NCBI GenBank assembly: GCA_002414665.1
Contig: DIAF01000039.1
Location: 97,021-161,020, forward strand
Reading direction: 5' to 3'
DNA length: 64,000 nucleotides
Source of the DNA: Halieaceae bacterium UBA5085
GTDB taxonomy: Bacteria > Pseudomonadota > Gammaproteobacteria > Pseudomonadales > Halieaceae
Shown: positions 7,934-16,514 of the stretch, one piece after another
Numbering within the stretch: the first letter of the stretch is position 1
Layout: each line of letters opens with the position of its first letter
Position numbers and translations under genes: made by a program
Notes under the pieces: model-generated
Databases searched by the model: none
Told to the model about the DNA's origin: nothing
What the model saw: only the letters and a program-made list of their open reading frames with translations

Positions 7934-8941
7934 TCACTTGCCAGTCCCTCTAATCACGTTGTCCCGTGGTGGTGGTGATTTTCCGTGTATTTCCCGAAAT
8001 CCCGAAGGTGTAGTGCCAAAGCGGCGCTCAAAAGCCGTGCGGAAAGCAGCCTCGGAACGATAGCCTGTAGCGGCCACTACCTGCTTTATTGGCATTGGGG
8101 TCAGCAATAAATCGCGAGCTCGCACCATCCGGGCTTGCTCGATAAACTTGGCAGGCGTCATGCCGAAGGCGGCAAGAAACTTTCGGAAGAAATTTCGTTC
8201 ACTCATGTTCACTCTGGCGGCCAGCTCCTCCACCCTGATCGGTTCGGCCAGGTGGTGGTTAATCCAATCTATGGTGTCATCAAAATGATTCCCTGATTTC
8301 GATTGCGCCTGCAACAGTTCCGAAAACTGCGTTTGGAAACCAGGCCGATGCGCATAAACCACCAAAGCACGCGAAACGTAGGTTTTCAGCTCGTGGTCGT
8401 GGTCTGCTTCAATCATGGCTAACGCCATATCAATGCCGCTGGACACTCCGGCAGAGCTCCAAACCTGGCCCTCACAGCGATAGATTGCTTCATCGTCCAG
8501 CGTGATATCCGGAAAATCCAGCCGGAATTCATCGCATGCGATCCAATGGGTAGCTACCGTTTTTCCTTTGGCTATTCCCGACTCGGCCAATACAAAACTG
8601 CCAGTACAAACCGAGGCGATACGTGCCCCGGACTGATAGGAGCAGCGCAGCCATTCCAGTAACTCGTCGTCTTGTCGCGCGCTGCGGAGCGCATCTTTCA
8701 GGCCACCCGTCACCACCACCGTGTCGACCGCCGTTACTTCACAGCAGTGAATGGACTGCGTACCCAACTTGACACCTTCGTAGCTGGTGATCAGTCCGCC
8801 CTGAGTGGATACCGTTATTGGCTGGTAGGCCGTATACCCCAGCCGGTAATTCGCTGTGGAAAATACCGACGACGGTCCGGCCATATCCAGCAGCTCGAAA
8901 CCTGGAAAAACCACCAAAAATACTTTCATCGACTGAGTCAT
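7934..8941 (-). CDS. GlxA-type transcriptional regulator (DJ-1/PfpI plus AraC domains)
   Basis: A 335-aa protein with the classical GlxA layout. Residues 5-190 form a DJ-1/PfpI-like domain with a nucleophile-elbow-like Cys in SVCTGSFVLAESG. Residues about 230-325 form an AraC/XylS DNA-binding domain with two helix-turn-helix motifs (VEELAARVNMSERNFFRKF and IKQVVAATGYRSEAAFRTAF). Family members are activators, often of catabolic or stress genes, with the PfpI domain thought to sense a ligand. It is divergent from the small lipoprotein gene at 9142 across about 200 bp, which could be a regulatory target (inference). Confidence 0.9.
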   Translation of the reverse strand: MTQSMKVFLVVFPGFELLDMAGPSSVFSTANYRLGYTAYQPITVSTQGGLITSYEGVKLGTQSIHCCEVTAVDTVVVTGGLKDALRSARQDDELLEWLRCSYQSGARIASVCTGSFVLAESGIAKGKTVATHWIACDEFRLDFPDITLDDEAIYRCEGQVWSSAGVSSGIDMALAMIEADHDHELKTYVSRALVVYAHRPGFQTQFSELLQAQSKSGNHFDDTIDWINHHLAEPIRVEELAARVNMSERNFFRKFLAAFGMTPAKFIEQARMVRARDLLLTPMPIKQVVAATGYRSEAAFRTAFERRFGTTPSGFREIHGKSPPPRDNVIRGTGK

Positions 8942-9141
8942 CTGGCGGAATATAGTCGAATATTGTCATTTCCGCCAAAACTATCGCAGCGTACATTGCA
9001 CCCATCGAAATCAAGCACTTCAGCATTACCAATCGCGAGGGCGCTGATATGAATATCATCAAGCGATTTACACGTTTTTGCCGGCGAGTTACTGCTGGCC
9101 GCTCTCAGCACAATAGCTTTCATCAGAAACAGGAGCCAGAT

Positions 9142-9600
9142 ATGAAATCGCTATTCGCTGTCACCCTGATGGCAGCCATGACAGGTTGTGCGTCCGTGAG
9201 CCCCCTGCCAGACCAAGCCATGACGCCGTCGACGCCAGTGACGATATACCGATCAGCACAGCTACAGGGCAGCGTGACCGACACCTATATCGGCTGGAAC
9301 GGCGACTACTATGTCGCGCTGGCGCCACGGCAAGCCACCACAGTCAATGTGCTCGCGGGACTAACCACCTTCCAAATCAGGGCGCATGCGGACTTCCGCA
9401 ATGAGCTCACCTTATCCCTGCATCCTGACGAGCCGGTTTGCCTGATGGCGGAAGTGAATCCGGCCAACATTGCGGGCGTGAACTGGTTGGTTCCTGGCTA
9501 TCAATTGCGCCAGATACAGTGCGCGGATAGCCACGGCAACCCGGAGTATGACCTTGTGGCCGCACCAGCTGTCAGGCCGGCGCAACGAAAGAACGAATAG
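9142..9600 (+). CDS. Small lipoprotein with GWNGDYYVAL motif
   Basis: A 152-aa protein. The start at 9142 is favoured by AGGAG seven bases upstream and by the lipoprotein signal it gives (MKSLFAVTLMAAMTGC, lipobox MTGC). The earlier ATG at 9049 would add 31 residues without signal character. The mature domain is beta-rich (YRSAQLQGSV, YIGWNGDYYVAL, FQIRAHADF) and resembles DUF2846-like lipoproteins in outline, but I am not sure of that. No operon partner is apparent. Confidence 0.65.
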   Translation: MKSLFAVTLMAAMTGCASVSPLPDQAMTPSTPVTIYRSAQLQGSVTDTYIGWNGDYYVALAPRQATTVNVLAGLTTFQIRAHADFRNELTLSLHPDEPVCLMAEVNPANIAGVNWLVPGYQLRQIQCADSHGNPEYDLVAAPAVRPAQRKNE

Positions 9601-9764
9601 CATCAGTCGCCTGCACGCCGTCGGTCGAGTGAGTTAACTGACCCAGACGCCAGACCCGATAAAGACACACAAATTGCGATAGCGGCCGATTCATGACTAG
9701 CGGCCGGTAGTGGCGCACGCGCTAAAAAAATCTATGCGGCAGACCAATAGCCCTGGAGCAAAGA

Positions 9765-11252
9765 ATGCACATTTTCGATAGAAAACCACTGATAGCCCTG
9801 TCTCTCAGCCTGAACCTTGTCGCCTGTGGGGGTGGCTCGGGGAGTGGATCCAGCACGTCGCCCACACCAACGCCCGCACCTATAGGCGCCGCCATCGCCG
9901 AGGAGTATCAGGGCACCTGGATTGCCGAGGCCTACGGTCGAGTAATCGAAATAGGCGGAAGCACCTTTCGCCTGCTCGACTACACCAGCGAATTTTGCTT
10001 CCTGGTCGAAGAGGCATCTGACATTGACACCAGCGACGTCGAGACGCTTTTTCGTATCCGTGGGAATCAATTGGAGTGGTACTCAAGCACGGGCACGGCA
10101 TCGTTCGGTGCCCCCTCTACAGTGTTTGACCCAGCTACGGCTTTACCTCCAAGTTGTGCCGACACTGTCGACCTTCAGGACGGGCAAGCGGGCTACGCAG
10201 CCGATCCGAGACGTGATCTGAGACTATTTGCTCAATTGCTCGAGGAATACTCAATATACCCGGAGCTTCGCGGCATCCCCGTCACTTCGCTGTACGAAGA
10301 GCAACTCAGCCAGCTTACAAGCTCAAGCAGTGACGAGGCACTTGCCGAAGCCGTATTCACAATTGCGTCGGCCTACCGTGACATTCACACGACCGTAGAA
10401 ACTCGTCTTGGACTGGTAAAGGTGCTGAACAAGCCCGTATACGCGGATCGCTTGTTCAGCGAGTGGCTGGAACAACAAAGCCTTACGCCGCCGCTGTCAC
10501 CAGCGCAGGTGGCGGCCGCAAACAGCTACATCGGTGAACAACTTGAACTTGAGCGATTGATAACACTTTCCTACGCGGGCGATAGCGCCATTGTGCAAAG
10601 CGCCGCCGGTGGGCTGCTGACCTGGTACGTCGTAGACGACATCGGCTATCTGGCTATCGATGCCATGCTCGGCTTTGGTGACGTGGAAGACAACGATGAC
10701 GAACTGGCCGTGCTGGAGGGCGCGCTTGATCAGGCGATGAACGATCTGCGTGATACGCAGGTGCTGATTGTCGATGTGCGACGCAATGGCGGCGGTAAGG
10801 ATTTTCTGAGCCTTGCAATCGCAAGTCGATTCACGGGCAACGAAGCCCTGGTGTACCGCAAGCAGGCGCGACTTGGCAGCGGTCGTACGGCGCTCGCCGA
10901 TGTGTTTCTCAAGCCCCGGGGTGATTTTCAGTATCTGGCGCCGGTATTCGTGCTAACCAGCAATCAGACCGCCAGCGCCGCTGAGGTCTTCACCCTTGCC
11001 ATGCGCGCGCTGCCTCAGGTCACGCTGGTCGGAGAGAGCACACAAGGAGGTCTCTCCGATCAACTCGACAAGCAGCTCAGCAATGGCTGGCCCGCGTCAG
11101 TTGCCAACGAGTACTACCTCACGCCGCAGGGAGAGTCCTTCGAGGCGACAGGCATTCCGGTCGACCTGGAGATATTGCAGCTGTCGCGGGCAGCACGCCT
11201 TGCGGGTGTCGACGCAGGGATCGAAGCGGTTATCAATCTCTTGCAGGAGTGA
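9765..11252 (+). CDS. S41-family peptidase-like lipoprotein
   Basis: A 495-aa protein with GGAG upstream of ATG 9765 and a lipoprotein signal (LNLVAC, then GGGSGSGSS). Residues about 270-475 match the S41 (tail-specific protease) fold: a beta strand with LIVDVRRNGGG, then LTSNQTASAAEVF with the expected nucleophile Ser404, and GESTQGG. The position 25 residues after that Ser, where Tsp/CtpA proteases have the catalytic Lys, is Gly429. The protein therefore belongs to the tricorn/IRBP-like branch, which uses other catalytic residues, or is inactive. I see no PDZ domain. It is an outer-membrane or periplasmic protein; the substrate is unknown. Confidence 0.8.
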   Translation: MHIFDRKPLIALSLSLNLVACGGGSGSGSSTSPTPTPAPIGAAIAEEYQGTWIAEAYGRVIEIGGSTFRLLDYTSEFCFLVEEASDIDTSDVETLFRIRGNQLEWYSSTGTASFGAPSTVFDPATALPPSCADTVDLQDGQAGYAADPRRDLRLFAQLLEEYSIYPELRGIPVTSLYEEQLSQLTSSSSDEALAEAVFTIASAYRDIHTTVETRLGLVKVLNKPVYADRLFSEWLEQQSLTPPLSPAQVAAANSYIGEQLELERLITLSYAGDSAIVQSAAGGLLTWYVVDDIGYLAIDAMLGFGDVEDNDDELAVLEGALDQAMNDLRDTQVLIVDVRRNGGGKDFLSLAIASRFTGNEALVYRKQARLGSGRTALADVFLKPRGDFQYLAPVFVLTSNQTASAAEVFTLAMRALPQVTLVGESTQGGLSDQLDKQLSNGWPASVANEYYLTPQGESFEATGIPVDLEILQLSRAARLAGVDAGIEAVINLLQE

Positions 11253-11627
11253 AAATTCTGGAGATCCAACCCATGCGTTATCTGCATGCAGCACTACGAG
11301 CCCTGTCGGGACTGCTGCGCTCATCACTGGTTGTTACCCATTAAACGGGGATGCACCGATATTCACTAAACCCGGTTGATGATTCCGTCCCACTCGCGAC
11401 GGGTGAAGGCGCGCAATCGGTAGCGCTCAACAGTTCTGGATCCGTATGCTCCTCAAATCAATACCAGCGCAGGGCCGTGCCGCCGTACCCGGAAGACTGA
11501 CGAAAACAACCTGGCCCATGCTGACTTCAAGGGCGTCTTTTCCATCTGGCGATCCGCGCGGCGTATTGAACCGAGGGCGTACCGGCGATTGCTCCCGTCA
11601 GGACGCTAAATTCACAGCTTGTATCGA
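11253..11627. other. Intergenic region between convergent genes
   Basis: This lies between the 3' ends of the S41-like lipoprotein gene and the small membrane-protein gene on the other strand. I see no coding potential I can support, no strong hairpin with a T-tract and no repeat. Open frames here have no ribosome-binding sites and resemble no protein I know. Confidence 0.3.
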
Positions 11628-12023
11628 TCACCTGTCGGTGTTGAACTCCATCCAGACACCTACCCCCCCGACAACTGCGACCACACTCCAGGCATAGGGC
11701 GCAGGGGTTCCCCACATGACGTCACTGGCGTAAACGGCCAGCCCTATGCCGAGCGCCGCGAACCCGCTGCTCATACCTGTCGCAATCACGGCCATCGCGA
11801 TGCTGCCCGGCTTCAGCGCCGCATGAGCAAACATGATGATCATTGCAGCGACGGCTATTGACCCCACGTGCCAGGAGAAATGGTGTAACCAGATTACATT
11901 CTCCGGTAGTTCTGTCGCGACCAACGGCGACAACACCATTGGAGCGCCTATTGCCTCGTGCGCCACGAGCCCGGCCAGCGAAAGTAGCGCGGCAAACCAG
12001 TACATCATTTTGTATTTGCCCAC
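11628..12023 (-). CDS. Small integral membrane protein
   Basis: A 131-aa protein. I choose the GTG at 12023, four bases after the stop of the upstream dehalogenase-like gene and preceded by a G-rich stretch; the longer frame would overlap that gene. Four hydrophobic segments are visible (about residues 7-28, 45-70, 74-98 and 105-125), with HHFSWHVG between the first two. The tight spacing indicates an operon with the alpha/beta hydrolase. The family is not recognised; transport or a membrane-anchored accessory role is possible. Confidence 0.6.
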   Translation of the reverse strand: MGKYKMMYWFAALLSLAGLVAHEAIGAPMVLSPLVATELPENVIWLHHFSWHVGSIAVAAMIIMFAHAALKPGSIAMAVIATGMSSGFAALGIGLAVYASDVMWGTPAPYAWSVVAVVGGVGVWMEFNTDR

Positions 12024-12027
12024 TGTA

Positions 12028-13035
12028 TTACCCCCCTGATTCAGCCAGAAAATCCATAAGTGCGGGAATAACGACGTCGTGCGCATCTTCCTGAATGAAA
12101 TGCCCGGCATCTTCAACGCGAATGACGCGCGCGTGGGGGAAGTCGGGTAGCCACATCTCATCAAGTACACCGGGTTGGAATGCCACATCCTTCATTGGCC
12201 AGACAATAGTCACAGGCTTGTGGCGAAAGGCAGGCACCAGTTCGGAGTTCAGCTGCGCCACAAAGTCGCTCACCGGGCCTGCTGAATCTGCAGGAATCTG
12301 GCGAGGAAATTCAAGGATTCCGGTTCTTGATGACCAGCTCGGGTGCGGGGCAAGGTAAGCCGCCTTGTCCTGGCTGGACAGGCAATCGGTGTTGACCAGG
12401 CCGTCCTTGAACAGGAACCGGGTCACGAATGCGTTCATGCCCTTTACCAGTAATTCACCTACGCCCGGGGTGCGAAACAGCTTGAGCGGCAAGGGCAGTG
12501 GCACCTGCCCTTTGGGCCTCTGGAAAAAGGTGTTGAGGATAAAAAGCTTCGCCACGCGGGAGGGGTGCTGCGCAGCCCAGGCAAGCCCAATGGGCCCGCC
12601 CCAGTCCTGAACGACAAGCGTCACATTATGTAGATCCAGCGACTCCAGCAGCTCGCTACAGCGCTCTGCATGACGCGGTACCTGATATAAAGTTGCCTGT
12701 GAAGGTTTATCCGAGCGGCCGAATCCCAGGTGGTCCATGACGATTGCCCGGTAACCTGCTTTCGTGACTGCTGCCACGAAGCGTCTGTAAAGGTAGCCCC
12801 AGGTTGGATTGCCGTGAATCATGACTACCGGGTCACCGTCTCTCGGGCCCTCGTCGATGTAATGTAGTGTGCCGTCACTCGTTTCAAACCACCTGGCCTT
12901 ATAGGGCCAATTGCCCCCGAAACTCCAGTCCTGATGCGCATTTGACACTGTGACAGCCTCTACCTGGTTTCTTTGAATGGTCTTAGATCCAGCTCGTGGG
13001 TCCACGTGCTTTTTCTCCCCCAAAACAGCTGCCAT
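12028..13035 (-). CDS. Haloalkane dehalogenase-like alpha/beta hydrolase
   Basis: A 335-aa alpha/beta-hydrolase. It has the oxyanion-hole motif HGNPTWGYLYR (residues 74-84) and a nucleophile elbow VQDWGGPIG with Asp144 followed by Trp145; an Asp nucleophile and adjacent halide-binding Trp are hallmarks of haloalkane dehalogenases. The candidate catalytic acid is Asp283 in WPMKDVAF (as in DhlA-type enzymes) and the His is His312 in DAGHFIQED. The reaction would be hydrolytic removal of halide from haloalkanes to give alcohols. The second halide-stabilising residue cannot be assigned by eye, so a related hydrolase activity is possible. A GTG at 12948 with AGAGG upstream is an alternative start. 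It is divergent from a LysR regulator. Confidence 0.8.
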   Translation of the reverse strand: MAAVLGEKKHVDPRAGSKTIQRNQVEAVTVSNAHQDWSFGGNWPYKARWFETSDGTLHYIDEGPRDGDPVVMIHGNPTWGYLYRRFVAAVTKAGYRAIVMDHLGFGRSDKPSQATLYQVPRHAERCSELLESLDLHNVTLVVQDWGGPIGLAWAAQHPSRVAKLFILNTFFQRPKGQVPLPLPLKLFRTPGVGELLVKGMNAFVTRFLFKDGLVNTDCLSSQDKAAYLAPHPSWSSRTGILEFPRQIPADSAGPVSDFVAQLNSELVPAFRHKPVTIVWPMKDVAFQPGVLDEMWLPDFPHARVIRVEDAGHFIQEDAHDVVIPALMDFLAESGG

Positions 13036-13124
13036 TCAAGTTAGCGCTGGCCAGGTACGAAAAGAAATGAATAAATAGACACTCAGTAGCAAAATGTTGG
13101 AATACCAAAAGGCCGACGAGCATT

Positions 13125-14021
13125 ATGGAAACCGCAGACATTAAGCTGATCCGCACCATTGCGGAACACGGCAGCCTCACCCGGGCGGCGGAATCGCTGC
13201 ACCTATCGCAACCTACTTTGAGCAAAAAACTCGCGCGCCTGGAATCACAACTTAACTCCAGGCTCTTCTATCGATCACCCACCGGAGTTGTCGCTACAGA
13301 GATCGCACGCTACATCGTTGCTAGCTCTCATTCGATACAGGCGCAAATCATGCGAATCGAGCGCCATGTTGAGCAGTTGAGCGAGTTGGCAACGGGAGAG
13401 ATACGGCTGGGCGTTGGGCCTATTATTGAACAGGTATTATTGCCCGAACTTGCATTGCGATTTGTCGAGTTAACTGGAAACGTCCGCCTTTCGATTTTCA
13501 CGGATCATGCAGAGAAATTGCTCGCGCGGCTTCACAGTGCCGATCTTGATGTGATTGCCGGCCCCTTTCGTGCAAGTGAGCATCCTGATCTGGCCGGGTT
13601 TCCACTTGTCCAGGACAGCTTTGCCACAGTGGCACGTGCTGGCCACCCAATTTTCCATGATAAAGATGGAGTGGATATTAAATCCTTTGCCATTGCCTCA
13701 CCCGTACCTGAAGGGGCAGTGACTGGGGGGGCGCTTGCGCAGTCAGTATCACCCAAGCAGATCATTTGCGATAACTATGCCTTGCTCAAGAACCTGACCA
13801 TCAACAGTGATTGCATCTGTCGCGCGCCCCTCTATGTGTTCCGAGAGGAATTGGGCAGTGGCAGTTTGCGTGAGATCAAGACTGACAATACCCTGACGTG
13901 GGAGAGCGCCTGTCTGGTGCGGCCGGAGTCAGTGGAAACACCGCTCGTGAAGCTCATACTGAACCTCTTTTCTGAGGGGGGCCAACGTTATGCCCAGCGA
14001 GACGTTAACGAATCGCCGTGA
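13125..14021 (+). CDS. LysR-family transcriptional regulator
   Basis: A 298-aa protein with an N-terminal winged helix-turn-helix (residues 3-62: TIAEHGSLTRAAESLHLSQPTLSKKLARLE) and a C-terminal periplasmic-binding-like sensor domain (about residues 90-290). Length and layout are typical. It lies 89 bp from, and divergent to, the haloalkane dehalogenase-like gene, the standard arrangement for a LysR protein controlling its neighbour together with its own gene. The inducer is unknown; a halogenated or hydrophobic substrate is a reasonable guess. Confidence 0.9.
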   Translation: METADIKLIRTIAEHGSLTRAAESLHLSQPTLSKKLARLESQLNSRLFYRSPTGVVATEIARYIVASSHSIQAQIMRIERHVEQLSELATGEIRLGVGPIIEQVLLPELALRFVELTGNVRLSIFTDHAEKLLARLHSADLDVIAGPFRASEHPDLAGFPLVQDSFATVARAGHPIFHDKDGVDIKSFAIASPVPEGAVTGGALAQSVSPKQIICDNYALLKNLTINSDCICRAPLYVFREELGSGSLREIKTDNTLTWESACLVRPESVETPLVKLILNLFSEGGQRYAQRDVNESP

Positions 14022-14358
14022 AGCCTTTGCGAAACCCATAGCGGATTGTCTCCAATGCCGCGCACTGACCGATTGGCTACGACTAGAACAATGAGCAAGA
14101 CACGTTTTGTGTCAGCAGGTTCACAGCCTGGTGGCTCAGCGCAGGGCCTTTGAGGCAGCGATGTCGCACGGCCAATAGCGTGGTCACGCCCTGTGCCAGG
14201 CAGTCGGTCGCAAGCCGGCAATCATGCAACGCCATAGCTTATAAGCATATTTCGAAAAAATCGTTGGCTGCGTCGTGTCTCTGGCCTAGGATGCGCAGCC
14301 TCGGTCTCCGGCCCAAGCGGCCCATGACACAACATCTGAACACAAGTGGGGACTTCGC
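14022..14358. other. Intergenic region upstream of the FadL-type porin
   Basis: I find no gene here. An AT-rich patch at about 14238-14262 (gcttataagcatatttcgaaaaaatc) is the likeliest promoter zone for the following porin operon, but no clean -35/-10 pair can be called. The G-rich AGTGGGGA directly before the GTG start at 14359 acts as its ribosome-binding site. Confidence 0.3.
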
Positions 14359-15618
14359 GTGATTCTCAGTAACTCTCATCTGGTCGGCACCCTGCTGCTG
14401 GCCGGCATTGCAATGACGGCTGCCGATGCACGGGCAACCAATGGCTACTTTACCCACGGCACCGGCGTGCGCGCGCAGGCGGTCGCCGGTGTCAGCTTCG
14501 CACTCCCCCAGGATGCCCTGATTGCCGCCAGCAATCCGGCGGGCAGCGGCAGGATCGGTGATCGAATCGATGCCGGACTGACCTGGTTTCAACCCGACCG
14601 CGGCTCTGTGATTGAAGGCAACCTCGCCGGTGCTGATGGCCGCTACGATGGCAATGACGATGCCTGGTTCCTGCTGCCTGATCTTGGTTTTACGCAGTCA
14701 ATCAGCGAACAACTCAGCTGGGGAATCGCGCTGTACGGCAATGGCGGCATGAACACCAGTTATACCGACAATCCCTACGCCGCTTTCGGGGCCACCGGAG
14801 TGGCCGGCGTCGATCTGTCACAGGCTTTTATCACACCATCGATCGCCTGGCGCGCCGGCAATCACAGTTTTGGCGCTGCAGCCACCTTTGCCTACCAGCG
14901 TTTTGAGGCGAAAGGCCTGGCACCGTTCGACGGTTTCAGCAGCAGGCCCGGATCCGTCACTGACCTCGGCCACGACAGCAGCACCGGCTGGGGCATCAAA
15001 CTGGGCTGGATGGGCAACGTCAGTGACAGCGTCACACTGGGCCTCGCCTGGTCTTCGGAAATCGATATGTCACGTTTTGACGACTATGCCGGGCTCTTTG
15101 CCGACGGCGGCGATTTCGACATCCCCCAATCCTATGGTGCCGGTGTCGCCTGGGCACTGAGCAACGAACTGACAGTGGCGGCCGACTGGCAGCGAATTCA
15201 GTACAGCGACATCAACTCGGTCGGCACTCCGCTGGCACCCCTGCTGGCGGGTGTGCCACTGGGCGTCGCGGGTGGTCCGGGCTTTGGCTGGGAGGACAGT
15301 GACGTCTACAAACTCGGCACCATATATAAGGTGACGGAAACACTCACGCTTCGAGCCGGGGTCAGCCACATGGATCAGCCCATTCCCGGTGGCGAAACCT
15401 TCTTCAACATTCTCGCTCCGGGTGTGATTGAAACCCATGTCAGCTTCGGGGCCAGTTGGGCGTTGTCCGACAAAAACGAGTGGAATTTTGCCTACACGCG
15501 CGGGCTTGAAAAAACCGTGCGCGGGGCCAACTCTATCCCTGGACCGTTCGGTGGCGGCGAGGCCAACCTCACCATGCACCAGAACATACTCGCAATCGGC
15601 TTTACGAGACTGCTCTGA
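14359..15618 (+). CDS. OmpP1/FadL-family outer-membrane transport protein
   Basis: A 419-aa protein with a signal peptide ending ADARA and a mature N-terminus starting TNGYFTHGTG. This matches the FadL/TodX family, whose N-terminal hatch begins with such a segment, followed by GVSFALPQDALIAASNPAG. The remainder is alternating beta strands of a 14-stranded barrel, ending with an FTRLL strand. These porins pass long-chain fatty acids or aromatic hydrocarbons across the outer membrane. The start is a GTG with AGTGGGGA upstream. Its stop overlaps the start of the first YeeE/YedE gene (TGATG), so the three genes form an operon. Confidence 0.9.
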   Translation: MILSNSHLVGTLLLAGIAMTAADARATNGYFTHGTGVRAQAVAGVSFALPQDALIAASNPAGSGRIGDRIDAGLTWFQPDRGSVIEGNLAGADGRYDGNDDAWFLLPDLGFTQSISEQLSWGIALYGNGGMNTSYTDNPYAAFGATGVAGVDLSQAFITPSIAWRAGNHSFGAAATFAYQRFEAKGLAPFDGFSSRPGSVTDLGHDSSTGWGIKLGWMGNVSDSVTLGLAWSSEIDMSRFDDYAGLFADGGDFDIPQSYGAGVAWALSNELTVAADWQRIQYSDINSVGTPLAPLLAGVPLGVAGGPGFGWEDSDVYKLGTIYKVTETLTLRAGVSHMDQPIPGGETFFNILAPGVIETHVSFGASWALSDKNEWNFAYTRGLEKTVRGANSIPGPFGGGEANLTMHQNILAIGFTRLL

Positions 15619-16079
15619 TGGACATTGCCTGGACCCTGTTTACCCCCTGGCATTCGCTTGCCGGGGGCGCCTTGATTGGCCTTGCCGCAAGCCTACTGCT
15701 GCTGGGCAACGGCCAGATTGCCGGCATTAGCGGCATACTCGGCAACCTGCTCAAGCCCGAAGGGCGCGCGCCCTGGCGCTTGGCGTTCCTTGCGGGCATG
15801 GTGCTGGCACCCCTGCTGTTATGGCCGGTGATGGCGCAGATTGCACCTTCTCCTGTCGAGACCCCCGAGTTAAACGGCTCAACCCTGATCCGGCTGCTGG
15901 CAGGCGGGTTTCTGGTTGGCCTGGGGACCCGCTTTGCCAACGGGTGCACCAGCGGCCATGGCGTTTGCGGCCTGGCCCGGTTTTCTCCGCGTTCGCTGGT
16001 CGCGGTGCTCAGTTTCATGGGCGCCGGCTTTGTGACGGTTGCCCTGTGGCGGCTGGTAAACGGAGGGGTCTCGCTATGA
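15618..16079 (+). CDS. YeeE/YedE family protein, first half
   Basis: A 153-aa membrane protein with about four hydrophobic helices and the conserved family motif GTRFANGCTSGHGVCGLARFS (about residues 105-125), whose Cys is thought to relay sulfur species. The YeeE/YedE family imports thiosulfate or other sulfur compounds. Here the transporter is split into two half-size genes, as in PmpA/PmpB-type pairs. Its ATG overlaps the stop of the FadL-type gene and its own stop overlaps the next start (ATGA), so it is translationally coupled on both sides. Confidence 0.88.
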   Translation: MDIAWTLFTPWHSLAGGALIGLAASLLLLGNGQIAGISGILGNLLKPEGRAPWRLAFLAGMVLAPLLLWPVMAQIAPSPVETPELNGSTLIRLLAGGFLVGLGTRFANGCTSGHGVCGLARFSPRSLVAVLSFMGAGFVTVALWRLVNGGVSL

Positions 16080-16489
16080 AAAGTACCCTCAATGCACTGC
16101 TCGCCGGCCTGCTGTTTGGTGCCGGACTGATTGTCTCAGGCATGGTAAACCCGGCCAAGGTTATCGGTTTCCTCGACCTGACCGGGCAGTGGGATCCCTC
16201 CCTGGCGCTGGTCATGGCCAGCGCTATCGGCCTGTCCTGGCTGGGTGTCAGGCTGGCGGCTCGACGCAGTGATCCAGCCTGCCCCACTGACGCCCCCGCC
16301 AGGCCCATCGACAAACCACTGGTACTGGGCAGCATCATGTTCGGCATCGGCTGGGGTGTGAGTGGCTTTTGCCCCGGCCCGGCGGTGGTTGCCACCGGGG
16401 ATCTCTACTGGCCGGCTTTGGTGGTGCTCCTGGGCATGCTGCCGGGTCTCGCTGTGGCGGGGATGTTCGGGCCAGCCCAGGGCGATTGA
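16076..16489 (+). CDS. YeeE/YedE family protein, second half (DUF6691-like)
   Basis: A 137-aa membrane protein with four helices. It is the partner half of the preceding gene: it starts with an ATG overlapping that gene's stop by 4 bp. It carries SGMVNPAKVIGFLDL near the N-terminus and a GVSGFCPGPAVV motif (about residues 95-106) holding the second conserved Cys. The two halves together equal a full-length YeeE. The pair probably moves reduced sulfur compounds across the inner membrane. Co-transcription with a FadL-type porin is the odd point. Confidence 0.88.
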   Translation: MKSTLNALLAGLLFGAGLIVSGMVNPAKVIGFLDLTGQWDPSLALVMASAIGLSWLGVRLAARRSDPACPTDAPARPIDKPLVLGSIMFGIGWGVSGFCPGPAVVATGDLYWPALVVLLGMLPGLAVAGMFGPAQGD

Positions 16490-16514
16490 TTGCGAGGCGC
16501 GCTTCAGCAAGCTT

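Noticed and set aside
9660..9720. Repeated agcggccg near 9683 and 9700 as an att site
   Set aside because: Two short GC-palindromic octamers 16-18 bp apart without an integrase or tRNA gene; chance in GC-rich DNA is likely.
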